Positions 24,890 through 33,570 of a DNA stretch of 64,000 nucleotides are shown piece by piece. Source of the DNA: Planctomycetota bacterium (GTDB taxonomy: Bacteria; Planctomycetota; Phycisphaerae; Phycisphaerales; SM1A02); NCBI GenBank assembly GCA_022562915.1, contig JADFOJ010000004.1, positions 1-64,000 of the forward strand, in the 5' to 3' direction. The position numbers and the translations under genes were made by a program. The notes under the pieces were generated by a model that worked only from the letters and a program-made list of their open reading frames with translations, was not told the DNA's origin and ran no database searches. The first letter of the stretch is position 1; each line of letters opens with the position of its first letter.

Positions 24890-26803
24890 CTACTTCCAGT
24901 AGTCCCGGCCGCCGCGCAGCTGGCGATCGATTTCCCTGTAGCTGTACTCGGATGCCCGGGCCCGGCCGGTGATCCTCCGGTCCAACCGGTCATTGATCGC
25001 CATGTGGACGCCGTCGCGAGCCGCCATCTGATGGCATTGGGCACAGGTCATGCGGTTGAACCCGATGACGTCGGGGTCCATGCGCCGGGGATCCCGGTAG
25101 AACCGCGGGGTCAGGTCATCCAGGTGCCGTGCGAGCACGTCCCTGCGCGAGCCCGAGCTCCGTTTCATTTCGGCCCTGAAGAGCTCGTTGTCGAACGCGG
25201 TCGAATAGAACCCCACGTCGATCCCCTCACGAACGATCCGCTCCGCGCTCAGTTCCCGATCGGCGTCGAAGGATCGGCTCAGGTTCGCGAACACCCAGAT
25301 TCCCGTCAACGAAGAGCTCATCGCGAGGGTCTCGATCGGTCGGCGCGTGTAATCGACGATCCACTGTTCAGTCACGCGATCCGCCAACTCCGGAGTCTTC
25401 TCGTAAACCGACGTACGGTGATCCAGCGCCTGAAGAAAGGCCCTGTGCTCCCTGTCGCGTTCCGGCTTCGGCGCGTAGCGGTCGACCGCGTCCCAGGCGA
25501 GGTGGAGAAACACCTGCTCGAGAGGGTGATCGTGGTCCGCGGGATCCATCAACTGGTAGACGAACTTGATCTGCGGGATGATCCTCGTCCCCTGCCATCG
25601 CATGTCCGTGACGGGCTCGTAGGGGCGTACGACGACGCACACCAGCGCGTAGTGATCGGGGTTGGAGATGTCGTCGAGCACATGCTGCATCGGGATGACC
25701 TGGAGACCCGACGTGTAGAAGTTCCGGTCGGTGACCTGCTCCACGCTGAAGGCGTCGTTGCCCGGCTCGCGTGCCGGGTCGAAGTCGGGACGCGGACTCC
25801 CCTTCATGACGGCGAGGTACGCCGCGAACGCGTCGTCATCCAGGAGACGTGTGAGCGGGAACGCATCCCGGAGTGCGCTGGAGACCGGGATCACGCAATG
25901 TTCGGGGAGCTTCAGGCTCTCCAGGTCGGGTTGCGGTCGAGGCTCGCGGAGTCCGTACGCCGTCTCGTACGCTTCGGGGTAGTACCACAGGGAGTTCTTC
26001 TGAAGCGAGTAGGTCTCCCTGTACCGCGGCCAGGCCGTTCGACTGAACTCTTCGCTGACGGGCTTCAGGAGTGCGATCTTCGCCTCGTACCTGCTCAGCA
26101 GGTCGGGCGGGATGTCCTCGAGAGTCTTGAAGGAGTCGATGAAGGGCTGAATGGCTTGCTGGGCGTTGAAGTCGGGATCGGGCTCGTGCGACACGTGACG
26201 ACCGCACTGCGCGTCGGGCGTGAGCCTCGTGTAATGGTTGAACGCGATGTCGACGAGCGTATACCCTGCCGCGCGCTCCTCGTGGTACCGGTCGGGAAAG
26301 TCATCGATGTGCCTCACGAGGTAGACCGAATCGACACGGCATCCCTCCGGCGTCACGACCGACGAGAAGTGATCCAGGTGCCGGTTCTTCTTGGACAGGA
26401 ATGCGGGCAGCAGTTGTTTCCAGCTTCGTTGGAAACCTTCCTGGAAGAGTGGATACAGCGGATCCGCCGTTCCGAGACCCGTGTCCAGGAAGCGGTAGTT
26501 GAACGTCGGTCTCGCAAGACCGAAGTTCTGCTCGAAGTACGTGATCATGTCGTAGACCGAGCCCGGCCGAAGCGCCGCGTGATTGCTCTCCATGATCTTG
26601 GCCAGCCAGTGATGACGGACGATCGCCAGGTGAACGTCCTTGGCGACGATGCCGCGTGGAGTCGAGCTCTCGTGCGAGGCTTGCGAGATTTGCGAGGTTT
26701 GCGAGAAGAGGCTCTCCGCGGCGACCAGTGCCAGCCCCGCCGCCACGAGCCTCGGACACGAAAACCACGCGCGCCTGTTCGCCGGAAACTTCGTTGCAGC
26801 CAT
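24890..26803 (-). CDS. Secreted protein with one C-terminal c-type haem motif, unknown family
   Basis: The 637-residue product has a signal-like N terminus from the ATG at 26803 (LVAAGLALVAAESLFSQ). Most of it is an unrecognised helical domain (YDMITYFEQNFGLARPTFNYRFLDTGLG; HRTSVYEKTPELADRVTEQWIVDY). Close to the C terminus, FNRMTCAQCHQMAARDGVHMAINDRLDRRI contains a single CxxCH haem-binding motif. The gene therefore likely encodes an exported redox or electron-transfer protein. Longer upstream starts read through low-complexity Arg/Gly sequence and are unlikely. Its function is unknown. Confidence 0.75.
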   Translation of the reverse strand: MAATKFPANRRAWFSCPRLVAAGLALVAAESLFSQTSQISQASHESSTPRGIVAKDVHLAIVRHHWLAKIMESNHAALRPGSVYDMITYFEQNFGLARPTFNYRFLDTGLGTADPLYPLFQEGFQRSWKQLLPAFLSKKNRHLDHFSSVVTPEGCRVDSVYLVRHIDDFPDRYHEERAAGYTLVDIAFNHYTRLTPDAQCGRHVSHEPDPDFNAQQAIQPFIDSFKTLEDIPPDLLSRYEAKIALLKPVSEEFSRTAWPRYRETYSLQKNSLWYYPEAYETAYGLREPRPQPDLESLKLPEHCVIPVSSALRDAFPLTRLLDDDAFAAYLAVMKGSPRPDFDPAREPGNDAFSVEQVTDRNFYTSGLQVIPMQHVLDDISNPDHYALVCVVVRPYEPVTDMRWQGTRIIPQIKFVYQLMDPADHDHPLEQVFLHLAWDAVDRYAPKPERDREHRAFLQALDHRTSVYEKTPELADRVTEQWIVDYTRRPIETLAMSSSLTGIWVFANLSRSFDADRELSAERIVREGIDVGFYSTAFDNELFRAEMKRSSGSRRDVLARHLDDLTPRFYRDPRRMDPDVIGFNRMTCAQCHQMAARDGVHMAINDRLDRRITGRARASEYSYREIDRQLRGGRDYWK

Positions 26804-27022
26804 GGATGTTCGCGATGCCAAAGGGGGTGGCGATGGACCGGTGCCGGAACCCGGCGTGCTCTCACAGCGCCGCCCGCGGGAACGAACGAGGCCGCCGTGT
26901 TCCATCGGCATCAGCCGCCACGGTGGTGAGATTTGGCCGCCAGTATTCCGGCCTGGGCGTCCACCACGCCGTGCGGCCGGCCCCCGGGAGGAGTCTCGCG
27001 CCCCCCTGGGGCCCACCTGCTC

Positions 27023-27079
27023 GGAACAGGGTCAAAGATCACCCCTTTTCTGAACTTCACATGCGCCGGACCCTGTCCC
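27023..27079. repeat. REP-like inverted repeat
   Basis: GGAACAGGGTC (27023-27033) is matched by GACCCTGTCCC (27069-27079) in inverted orientation, with a 35-base middle containing CACCCCTTTTCTGAACTTC. The half sites and the middle segment resemble intergenic REP/BIME elements mobilised by Y1 (REP-associated) transposases. No transposase is nearby, and only one copy was noticed in this window. Confidence 0.5.
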
Positions 27080-27150
27080 GACTCTCATAACCACTGGTAC
27101 ATAGAACGGGGGCCGGTCAGCGGACCGACGAAATGCAAGCGGCACACGTT

Positions 27151-27286
27151 GGCGTCTGCGCGCACAGGCTGGTCTCTGCGCGCACAGGCTGGTCTCTGCG
27201 CGCACAGGCTGGTCTCTGCGCGCACAGGCTGGTCTCTGCGCGCACAGGTGGGCGTCTGCGCGCACAGGTGGGTGTCGCGGCGACAG
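27151..27286. repeat. 20-bp tandem repeat, six full copies and one decayed
   Basis: Units start at 27151, 27171, 27191, 27211, 27231, 27251 and (decayed) 27271. The unit is ggtctctgcgcgcacaggct; units 1 and 6 begin ggcg, and units 5 and 6 end aggtg. Each unit contains the palindrome TGCGCGCA. The array ends 17 bases before the ATG of the carrier-protein gene, so it occupies the promoter or leader position. The 20-bp period is not a multiple of three and there are no spacers, so it is neither a coding repeat nor a CRISPR array. Confidence 0.92.
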
Positions 27287-27303
27287 TGCACTATGATTCT
27301 ACG

Positions 27304-27570
27304 ATGACGACGGACGAACTCATGACGCAACTCGTCTCGATCCTGCGCCGGCACCTCCAGTTCGTCGGCGACGATCGGGAGATCGGGATGTCCGACGACC
27401 TGGTCGACCTCGGCCTCGACTCGACGGGCGCGATCGGCATGCTGCTGGACGTCCAGGAGTCCTTCTCGATCTCGTTTCCCGACGAGATGCTGGTCCCCGG
27501 GACGTTCCGCACGGCGGCCACGCTGCTGGACGCCATCAGATCGTTGACAGGCGCCGATCAGGCGACGTGA
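27304..27570 (+). CDS. Free-standing acyl/peptidyl carrier protein
   Basis: The 88-residue protein is a phosphopantetheine-binding carrier domain. The attachment site is in DLVDLGLDSTGAIGMLLDVQESFSISFPDEMLVPGTFRTAATLLDAI, with DST as the 4'-phosphopantetheine serine context and the usual EEL-like helix following. It converges with the free condensation-domain gene, overlapping it tail to tail by 35 bases, which ties it to the peptide locus. The ATG at 27304 comes right after the 20-bp repeat array. It may carry an acyl or aminoacyl unit for the condensation protein. Confidence 0.92.
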   Translation: MTTDELMTQLVSILRRHLQFVGDDREIGMSDDLVDLGLDSTGAIGMLLDVQESFSISFPDEMLVPGTFRTAATLLDAIRSLTGADQAT

Positions 27571-28966
27571 GCATCGCCAGGGTGATGTCCTTGTACCGGG
27601 CGATGAGCGCGTCGAGATCCTGCCCGCTGATGTGTTCGGGCCGGTGGATGACGGTGAGCGCCAACTCGTCGGGGAACTCCTGGAACTGGAGGATCAGGTC
27701 CAGCGAGTCCGCGAAGTTGGCCGTGACCGGTTCTCCGGTCCGACCCAGCAGGGGACCTTCGCTCACCGGTTGCCGCTGCTCGCCGTAGGCGGCGGCCCCG
27801 AGCTTCAACGGTTGCCCGGAGCCGGTGCGCCAGTCCGTCTGGACCCTCGACGGGATGGTCGAGATCCTGCCCTCGCCGCACAGGATGTCGTAGACGCGCT
27901 TCGCCGAGACGTCGATGTTGCCCAGGGCGCCGAGCACCGTGCCCCGCACGCGCTGAAGGAGTTCGCGGAAGGTCGGATCGCCGCCGAGGTCCGTCCGCAG
28001 CAGCGCGACGTTCGCACACGGACCGATCAGGCGGCGCATCTCCGGGCGGGCGCGGTTGGCCATCCTGGCCTCGACGCACACGTCGCTCTCGGCAACGTCC
28101 TGGCGGAACAGGATCTTGAACGACGCCAGCAGCATCATGTAAAGCGTCGCCCCTGTCTCGGACCGGAGGCTGCGCAGTCCCTCGACCGTCGTCTGCGGGA
28201 TCGTGTACGCCCGCGCGACCGCGGTCGCTTCACCGTCTCGATAGCTCCCGGCGAAGAGCCGCGGCGACTCTCCCAGGCCGTCGAGGGCGCCCCTCCAGTA
28301 CTGCACCTGCCCCTCGGCGAGCTCGCGGAAGGCATCGCCCTGTTGCCAGTGGCCCAGATCGGTCACCTGGATCGGCAGGTCGGGCAGACCCGGTCGGGTC
28401 CCGTCGGAGATCGCGCCGTAGGCGTCGCACAGCTCACGGGCGAAGATCAGCCTCGACCAGCCGTCGAAACAGAGATGGTGGAATCCCAGCAGCAGCATGT
28501 GCTTGCTGTCCGAGACGGGAAGCAGCGACGCGCAATAGGGCGGCCCGTCCACGAGGTTCACGAAGGCGCTCTTGAATTGATCGAGCTGTCTTTCGATCTG
28601 TTCGGCGGTCAGACGGTCTCTCAGGTCCTGAAAGTCGAACGCCTTGGAGAGGTCAGGCATGACCAGTTGCCTGGGAACGCCGCCGACGACGGGAAACTTG
28701 GTCCGCAGCACGTGCTGCACCCGGACGACCTCGAGAAACGCCGCGTGCAGCGTGTCGACGTCCAGCGGCCCGTGGATCGGGACGAGGGCGAAGTCCGCGA
28801 ACGATTTCTGCGGAGTTTGCGCGTAGTTGGGCCAGAGCGCTTCCTGGATGTCCGTCAGCGGGGCGGGCCAGGAACTCGAGACCTGGGGGATCGCCGCGGC
28901 GTCGCGCTGCGCCTTGAGCGCCTCGAAGGCCGCGCTCCACACCGCCGCGTTGGAATCCTTCGCCAT
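27536..28966 (-). CDS. Free-standing NRPS condensation-domain protein
   Basis: The 476-residue protein is a single condensation domain. The N-terminal PLTDIQEALWPNYAQTPQKSFADFALVPIHGPLDVDTLHAAFLEVVRVQHVLRTKF is C1/C2-like and the catalytic motif is GFHHLCFDGWSRLI (HHxxxDG). Later comes the NRARPEMRRLIGPCANVALLRTDLGGDPTFRELLQRVR block. Such domains join an acceptor amine or hydroxyl to a carrier-bound donor. Its ATG overlaps the stop of the megaenzyme gene by one base (TGATG). Because it is separate, it may work with the free carrier protein encoded opposite. Confidence 0.93.
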   Translation of the reverse strand: MAKDSNAAVWSAAFEALKAQRDAAAIPQVSSSWPAPLTDIQEALWPNYAQTPQKSFADFALVPIHGPLDVDTLHAAFLEVVRVQHVLRTKFPVVGGVPRQLVMPDLSKAFDFQDLRDRLTAEQIERQLDQFKSAFVNLVDGPPYCASLLPVSDSKHMLLLGFHHLCFDGWSRLIFARELCDAYGAISDGTRPGLPDLPIQVTDLGHWQQGDAFRELAEGQVQYWRGALDGLGESPRLFAGSYRDGEATAVARAYTIPQTTVEGLRSLRSETGATLYMMLLASFKILFRQDVAESDVCVEARMANRARPEMRRLIGPCANVALLRTDLGGDPTFRELLQRVRGTVLGALGNIDVSAKRVYDILCGEGRISTIPSRVQTDWRTGSGQPLKLGAAAYGEQRQPVSEGPLLGRTGEPVTANFADSLDLILQFQEFPDELALTVIHRPEHISGQDLDALIARYKDITLAMLTSPDRRLSTI

Positions 28967-31900
28967 CACGCTTGCTCCCTCGGCCAGTCGAAGCACGCGA
29001 TGTCCTTCACGCCGCCTTCGACCGCAAGTGCCGCTGCCCAGCCCGATCCGGGTGAGAGATCGTACAGACACCACCCGGATGCCGCGCGGGCGTCACCGCA
29101 GATCGAGAGCAGTCGTGCCGGCCTGCCAGGGGCGATCGACACCTCGACGTCCTTCAGCGGCAGCGACAGGCCGGTACCCCGGGCCTTGAGAAAGGCCTCC
29201 TTGCGCGTCCAGCAGTTGAAGAACGCGTCAGTCCGTACCTCCGGGGGAAGCGCCCGCAGCGCCTCGGCTTCCGCGGAACAGAAGAACTCCTCGGCGATGC
29301 GGTCCCGGTCGTCACGCGCGTCGGTTCGCTCGAGATCGACGCCGACCGGCTTCCCGCGCGTCACCGCGACAAGGGCCAGTTCGGCTGAGTGGGCGAGGTT
29401 GAACTCGATTGCCGCGGGCCCGGTCCCGCCGGCGAGCGACGGCTTGCCGTGACTCGTGTATTGGAACCGCAGAGCTTCGGGCGAGGTGCCGAGGTAACGG
29501 GCCAGGATCGTGCGCAGCACGCCGCGCCGGACGATGAACCGGCGCCTGTGCTGGGCGAACCTGTAGCGATCGGCCCGGGCGCGCTCGTCGTCCGAGAGCA
29601 CGCCTGCCAGGCGGTCGACGACGTCCGGATGAACGTCCAGCGGCACCCGCCAGACGTGCGCTTCGGTTGCACCAAGTTCCAGGAGTCGCGGCGGGTCGGC
29701 CCAGACCTGCTCGCGAACCGCGCCCCGGCTCCCGATACAGCGCTGCATGGCACGGGCCACATCGCACACGTGCGGCTCCTTGAGCAGTTCCAGGTGCCGG
29801 CACGGGAACGTGTGCGTCTGAACGCCGCCGCGGGCCAGCTCGTTCCACCCGCCATCGGCCGGCCGCGCGCTCCACGCCGGGTCGCCGGTCGTCTTGAAGA
29901 GGACCACACGGCCCGGATAGGGCAGCGCGACGTAGCTGCCGGATGCCCTGGCTCCTGCGCGGCGGACGCGCCGGATGATCTCCGTGACACCGGCGCCCGA
30001 GGCGAAACGCTTCGCGACCGCGGCGGCCAGGCGCCAGTCGATGGGCGGGGTGTCATCGGCGGACGCATCGGCGCCGCGCGCTGCATCCGGTGACAACGTG
30101 TTCAGCAGCGCGAGCAACGCCACCGGCCGGTCCAGCGCGGTCAACTGCCTGGCGATCTCGTACGCCAGGAGACCGCCCTGGCAGAAGCCGCAGAGCCGGT
30201 ACGGGCCGGCGGGCTGGACGCGGCAGACCCGCTCGACCAGCACGGCCGCGATGTCCTGCAGTCGAGCCAGCGGCTCCCCGACGCCGTCGAGCCCGGGTGC
30301 CTCCAGACCGTAGCACGACACCTCCGGCGGGAGCCGGTCCACCAGCTCGCGGAAGCAGAACACCTGGTCGCCCGGAGGCGGTACCAGGAACAGGGCATCC
30401 GGCCCGGTGCCGGCGCGCAGCGTCACCACGCCGCCCGGCGCGAGGCGTACCGCGTCCTGCTCGACCACCGCCGCGAGCTGCTCGATCGTCGGCGCGGCAA
30501 AGAGGCTCGCCAGCGGCAGCGCCCGGCCGAACCTCGTCTCGATCCGGTCGAAGAGCCCGACGGCCATCAACGAATGACCACCCAGTTCGAAGAAGTCGTC
30601 CGTGATCCCGATGCGATCGACGCCCAGCACGTCCTGCCAGATCGTCACCAGGGATTCTTCGATGTCGTTGCGAGGCGCCGCGTACGCCCGTTGAAGGTCC
30701 GGGCGCGCCGTCTCCGGCCGCGGCAGGTTCCGGCGATCGATCTTGCCGTTGGGTGTCAGCGGCAGCGCGTCGAGCGTCACGAACGCCGAGGGCAGCATGT
30801 ACTGCGGCAGCCGATCCTGCAGGAACCGGCGGAGTTCCGTCACGGTGGGCGGCGGCGTCGTGTCGAACACGACGTACGCCACGAGCCTCCTGTCGCCCGG
30901 CTCGTCCTCGCGCACGAGAACGACCGCCTGGCCCAGCGCCGGGAACTGCCCGAGCACCGTCTCGATCTCGCCGAGCTCGATCCGGAAGCCGCGGAGCTTC
31001 ACCTGGTGATCGATCCGGCCGACGAACTCGACGTTCCCGTCCGCCAGGCGGCGCACCAGGTCGCCCGTCCTGTAGAGGCGTGCCTCCGGCTCGTCGCCGA
31101 AGGGATCGGCGATGAACTTCTCCGCGGTTAACTCGGGCCGTCCCCGGTAGCCGCGCGCCAACCCGTCGCCGCCGATATGGAGCTCTCCCGTCACGCCCAC
31201 CGGAACCGGTTCCAGGTGCCGGTCGAGCACGTACATCGTCGTGTTCGCGATCGGCCGGCCGATCGGCACCGTCAGGGCGTCCCGGGGCACGTCCGTGACC
31301 GGGTACCAGCTGGCGAAAGTCGTGCTCTCGGTCGGTCCGTAGACGTGCAGGAGACGTTCCGGCGGATCGTTCTCGAGAACCCTGCGCACGCAACCCGGAT
31401 CGACCGCCTCGCCGCCGAACAGCAGGTGGCGCAGAGAGCCGAATGCCCCCGGCACCTCGCGGGCCACCGTATTGAACAGCGCCGTGGTCACGAACAGGAC
31501 CGTGATGCCCTGCTCCTTCAGGAATGCCGCCAGCGCCCGCGGGCTCAGGGTGTGCTCGCGATCGACGCCGATGAGCCGGGCGCCGTTGAGCAGCGCCCCC
31601 CAGAGTTCGAAGGTGATCGCGTCGAACGACGAGTTCGACGCCTGCGCGATGCGGTCCGAGGGCTCGATCGCAATGTAATCCGTGTTGATCACGAGACGGG
31701 TGATCGCCCGGTGCGGCACTGCAACGCCCGTGGGCGTGCCCGTCGAACCCGACGTGTAGACGACGTAGGCGAGATCGTCCGGGCTCGCGTCGCCGCCGGG
31801 GTTCTCGGCGCTGAACTCCGATATCCGGGACCGCTGCGCCTCCAGGCGTTCCGGGGTCAGCACGATCTTCGCCCCGGCGTTCTCGACCATGAAGGCGAGC

Positions 31901-33570
31901 CGCGTCGCGGGGTACTCCGGGTCCAGCGGCACGTACGCGCCGCCGGCCTTGAGGATCGCCAGCTGCGCCGTCACCATGCCGGCGGAGCGGCCCAGGCGGA
32001 CGCCCACGAGATCCCCCCGCCGGACCCCCAGCGATCGCAGGTAACCGGCCAGTCTATTCGCCTGCTCGTTGAGTTGCCGGTAGGTCAGCGTCCCGTCATC
32101 GAAGCTCACCGCCACGGCGTCCGGAGTGCGCCGGACCTGTGCCTCGAACAGGCCGTGGACGCAGGCGTCCCGCGGGTAGGACGTCTTCGTCCGGTTCCAC
32201 TGCACCAGCACCTGCCGGCGCTCGGCTCCCGTCAGCAGCGGAAGCTGCGAAAGGCGCGCCGCGGGGTCGGCGACGATCCCCTCCAGCAACGTCCGGAAGT
32301 GGCCGTGCGTGCGCCGGATCGTCTCTGCATCAAAGAGCGCAGTGTCGTATTCCCACTCCGCGAGCAGTCCAGACGGCCTGTTCCGCACCGTCAGCGTCAG
32401 ATCGAACTTCGACGTGCCCGTGTGGATCGCCATCGGCCGGACGGTGATCCGGTGAAACGCAAGTTCTCCGGCCGGCGCGTTCTGGTACGCGAACATGACG
32501 GCGAAGAACGGCGTCCTGCCGGGATCGCGCCGCGGCTGAAGCGCCTCGACGAGCTGTTCGAACGGCAGGTCCCGGTGGGCATAGCCGTCCAGGGCCGTGT
32601 CGCGGACGCGCCCCAGCAGCTCCCGGAAACCGGGGTCGCCCGACAGGTCGGTACGGAAGGCGAGCGTGTTCACGAAGAGCCCGACGAGACCCTCGAACTC
32701 CGTGCGGTTGCGGTTCGCGATCGGGCTGCCCACGATGATGTCCCCGAGCCCGGTGTAGCGGTGCAGCAGCGTCTGCACGGCCGCGAGCAGTGTCATGAAC
32801 ATCGTGGTCCGCTCGCGCCGGCCCAGGGTCGCCAGGGCCTGCGTCAGCGCCGGGGACAGTTCGTGCACCTCGACGGCGCCCTCGCCGGACTGGATCCTCG
32901 GCCGCGGCCGGTCCGACGGCAACTCCATGACGGGAAGCTCGCCGCCCAGGTGCTCTTGCCAGTATCGACGCGTCGACTCGAGCTCGTCGCCGCGCAGGCG
33001 CTGCCGCTGCCGGCGGGCGTAGTCGGCGTACTGCACCGGAAGGTCCGGGAGGTGCGCCGTCCCGCCGGTACGGTGCGCCTCGTACAGCGCGGACAGCTCG
33101 CGCAGCAGCACGCCGATCGACCACCCGTCCGAGACGATGTGGTGCATCGCCAGGAGCAGGGAATGCTCCTGCTCCGACCGGAGAACGATCACGGCACGAA
33201 ACAGCGGCCCCCGGGCGAGGTCGAACGGTACGCGGGCTTCCTCGGCCACTGCCCGCTCGGCGGCGGCGTTGCGCTCGTGGTCCCCCATCGCGCGGAGGTC
33301 GATCATCTTCACCGCCACCGGCCCGGGCGGGGTGATCACCTGGACCGGTTCACCGTCCACCATGCCGAAGACCGTGCGCAGCGATTCGTGGCGGGCGGCG
33401 AGATCGTTGAGAGAACGCCGCAGCGCGCCCATGTCGAGCGGCCCGGCGAGATCAAAGGCGATTCCGACGTTGTAGGCGGCACTGCCCGGGCTGATCCGGT
33501 CGAGAAGCCACATGCGTTGTTGCGCGAAGGACGCCGGTGACGGGTCGCCGCGAATCGCCTCGTCATCCAT
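28966..33570 (-). CDS. NRPS C-A-T-TE megaenzyme fused to an Sfp-type phosphopantetheinyl transferase
   Basis: The 1534-residue protein has five parts. Condensation (residues 10-440) has HHIVSDGWS. Adenylation (about 460-960) has YTSGSTGTPTG, YGPTES, YRTGDL and NGKIDRRNL. The carrier has DDFFELGGHSLMAVG near 998. The thioesterase (about 1060-1285) has GFCQGG. The last 240 residues are a phosphopantetheinyl transferase with VGVDLERTD, EFFCSAEAEAL and FFNCWTRKEAFLKARGTGLSLPL. Reading the Stachelhaus positions by eye gives D-A-F-F-L-G-V-T-F-K, an aliphatic type pocket close to known Ile/Val codes. The built-in transferase could prime this protein and its neighbours. It overlaps the upstream A-T gene by eight bases and the downstream gene by one. 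Confidence 0.93.
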   Translation of the reverse strand: MDDEAIRGDPSPASFAQQRMWLLDRISPGSAAYNVGIAFDLAGPLDMGALRRSLNDLAARHESLRTVFGMVDGEPVQVITPPGPVAVKMIDLRAMGDHERNAAAERAVAEEARVPFDLARGPLFRAVIVLRSEQEHSLLLAMHHIVSDGWSIGVLLRELSALYEAHRTGGTAHLPDLPVQYADYARRQRQRLRGDELESTRRYWQEHLGGELPVMELPSDRPRPRIQSGEGAVEVHELSPALTQALATLGRRERTTMFMTLLAAVQTLLHRYTGLGDIIVGSPIANRNRTEFEGLVGLFVNTLAFRTDLSGDPGFRELLGRVRDTALDGYAHRDLPFEQLVEALQPRRDPGRTPFFAVMFAYQNAPAGELAFHRITVRPMAIHTGTSKFDLTLTVRNRPSGLLAEWEYDTALFDAETIRRTHGHFRTLLEGIVADPAARLSQLPLLTGAERRQVLVQWNRTKTSYPRDACVHGLFEAQVRRTPDAVAVSFDDGTLTYRQLNEQANRLAGYLRSLGVRRGDLVGVRLGRSAGMVTAQLAILKAGGAYVPLDPEYPATRLAFMVENAGAKIVLTPERLEAQRSRISEFSAENPGGDASPDDLAYVVYTSGSTGTPTGVAVPHRAITRLVINTDYIAIEPSDRIAQASNSSFDAITFELWGALLNGARLIGVDREHTLSPRALAAFLKEQGITVLFVTTALFNTVAREVPGAFGSLRHLLFGGEAVDPGCVRRVLENDPPERLLHVYGPTESTTFASWYPVTDVPRDALTVPIGRPIANTTMYVLDRHLEPVPVGVTGELHIGGDGLARGYRGRPELTAEKFIADPFGDEPEARLYRTGDLVRRLADGNVEFVGRIDHQVKLRGFRIELGEIETVLGQFPALGQAVVLVREDEPGDRRLVAYVVFDTTPPPTVTELRRFLQDRLPQYMLPSAFVTLDALPLTPNGKIDRRNLPRPETARPDLQRAYAAPRNDIEESLVTIWQDVLGVDRIGITDDFFELGGHSLMAVGLFDRIETRFGRALPLASLFAAPTIEQLAAVVEQDAVRLAPGGVVTLRAGTGPDALFLVPPPGDQVFCFRELVDRLPPEVSCYGLEAPGLDGVGEPLARLQDIAAVLVERVCRVQPAGPYRLCGFCQGGLLAYEIARQLTALDRPVALLALLNTLSPDAARGADASADDTPPIDWRLAAAVAKRFASGAGVTEIIRRVRRAGARASGSYVALPYPGRVVLFKTTGDPAWSARPADGGWNELARGGVQTHTFPCRHLELLKEPHVCDVARAMQRCIGSRGAVREQVWADPPRLLELGATEAHVWRVPLDVHPDVVDRLAGVLSDDERARADRYRFAQHRRRFIVRRGVLRTILARYLGTSPEALRFQYTSHGKPSLAGGTGPAAIEFNLAHSAELALVAVTRGKPVGVDLERTDARDDRDRIAEEFFCSAEAEALRALPPEVRTDAFFNCWTRKEAFLKARGTGLSLPLKDVEVSIAPGRPARLLSICGDARAASGWCLYDLSPGSGWAAALAVEGGVKDIACFDWPREQA

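Larger units (their letters stand above)
26804..27303. other. 500-bp non-coding gap with repeats
   Basis: No convincing gene is present between the secreted haem protein and the carrier protein. The left half is GC-rich with no start/stop logic. The right half holds an inverted repeat (27023-27079) and a 20-bp tandem repeat (27151-27286). Apparent ORFs here are translations of the repeats. The gap also forms the divergent upstream region of both flanking genes, so their promoters must lie inside it. Confidence 0.7.

Noticed and set aside
27151-27286. CRISPR array
   Set aside because: The units are directly adjacent with no spacers, so it is a tandem repeat.
27133-27303. N-terminal extension of the carrier protein through the repeats
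   Set aside because: The frame is open because the repeat has no stop in it. The extension is low-complexity, and the ATG at 27304 begins the conserved carrier fold.
27032-27354. Two short minus-strand ORFs rich in CAQRPACARR-like repeats
   Set aside because: They are translations of the 20-bp repeat and change frame each unit. No start or ribosome site supports them.
31177-33540. 787-codon plus-strand ORF
   Set aside because: It is the complement of the NRPS condensation and adenylation domains. Its length is a by-product of codon bias, not a gene.
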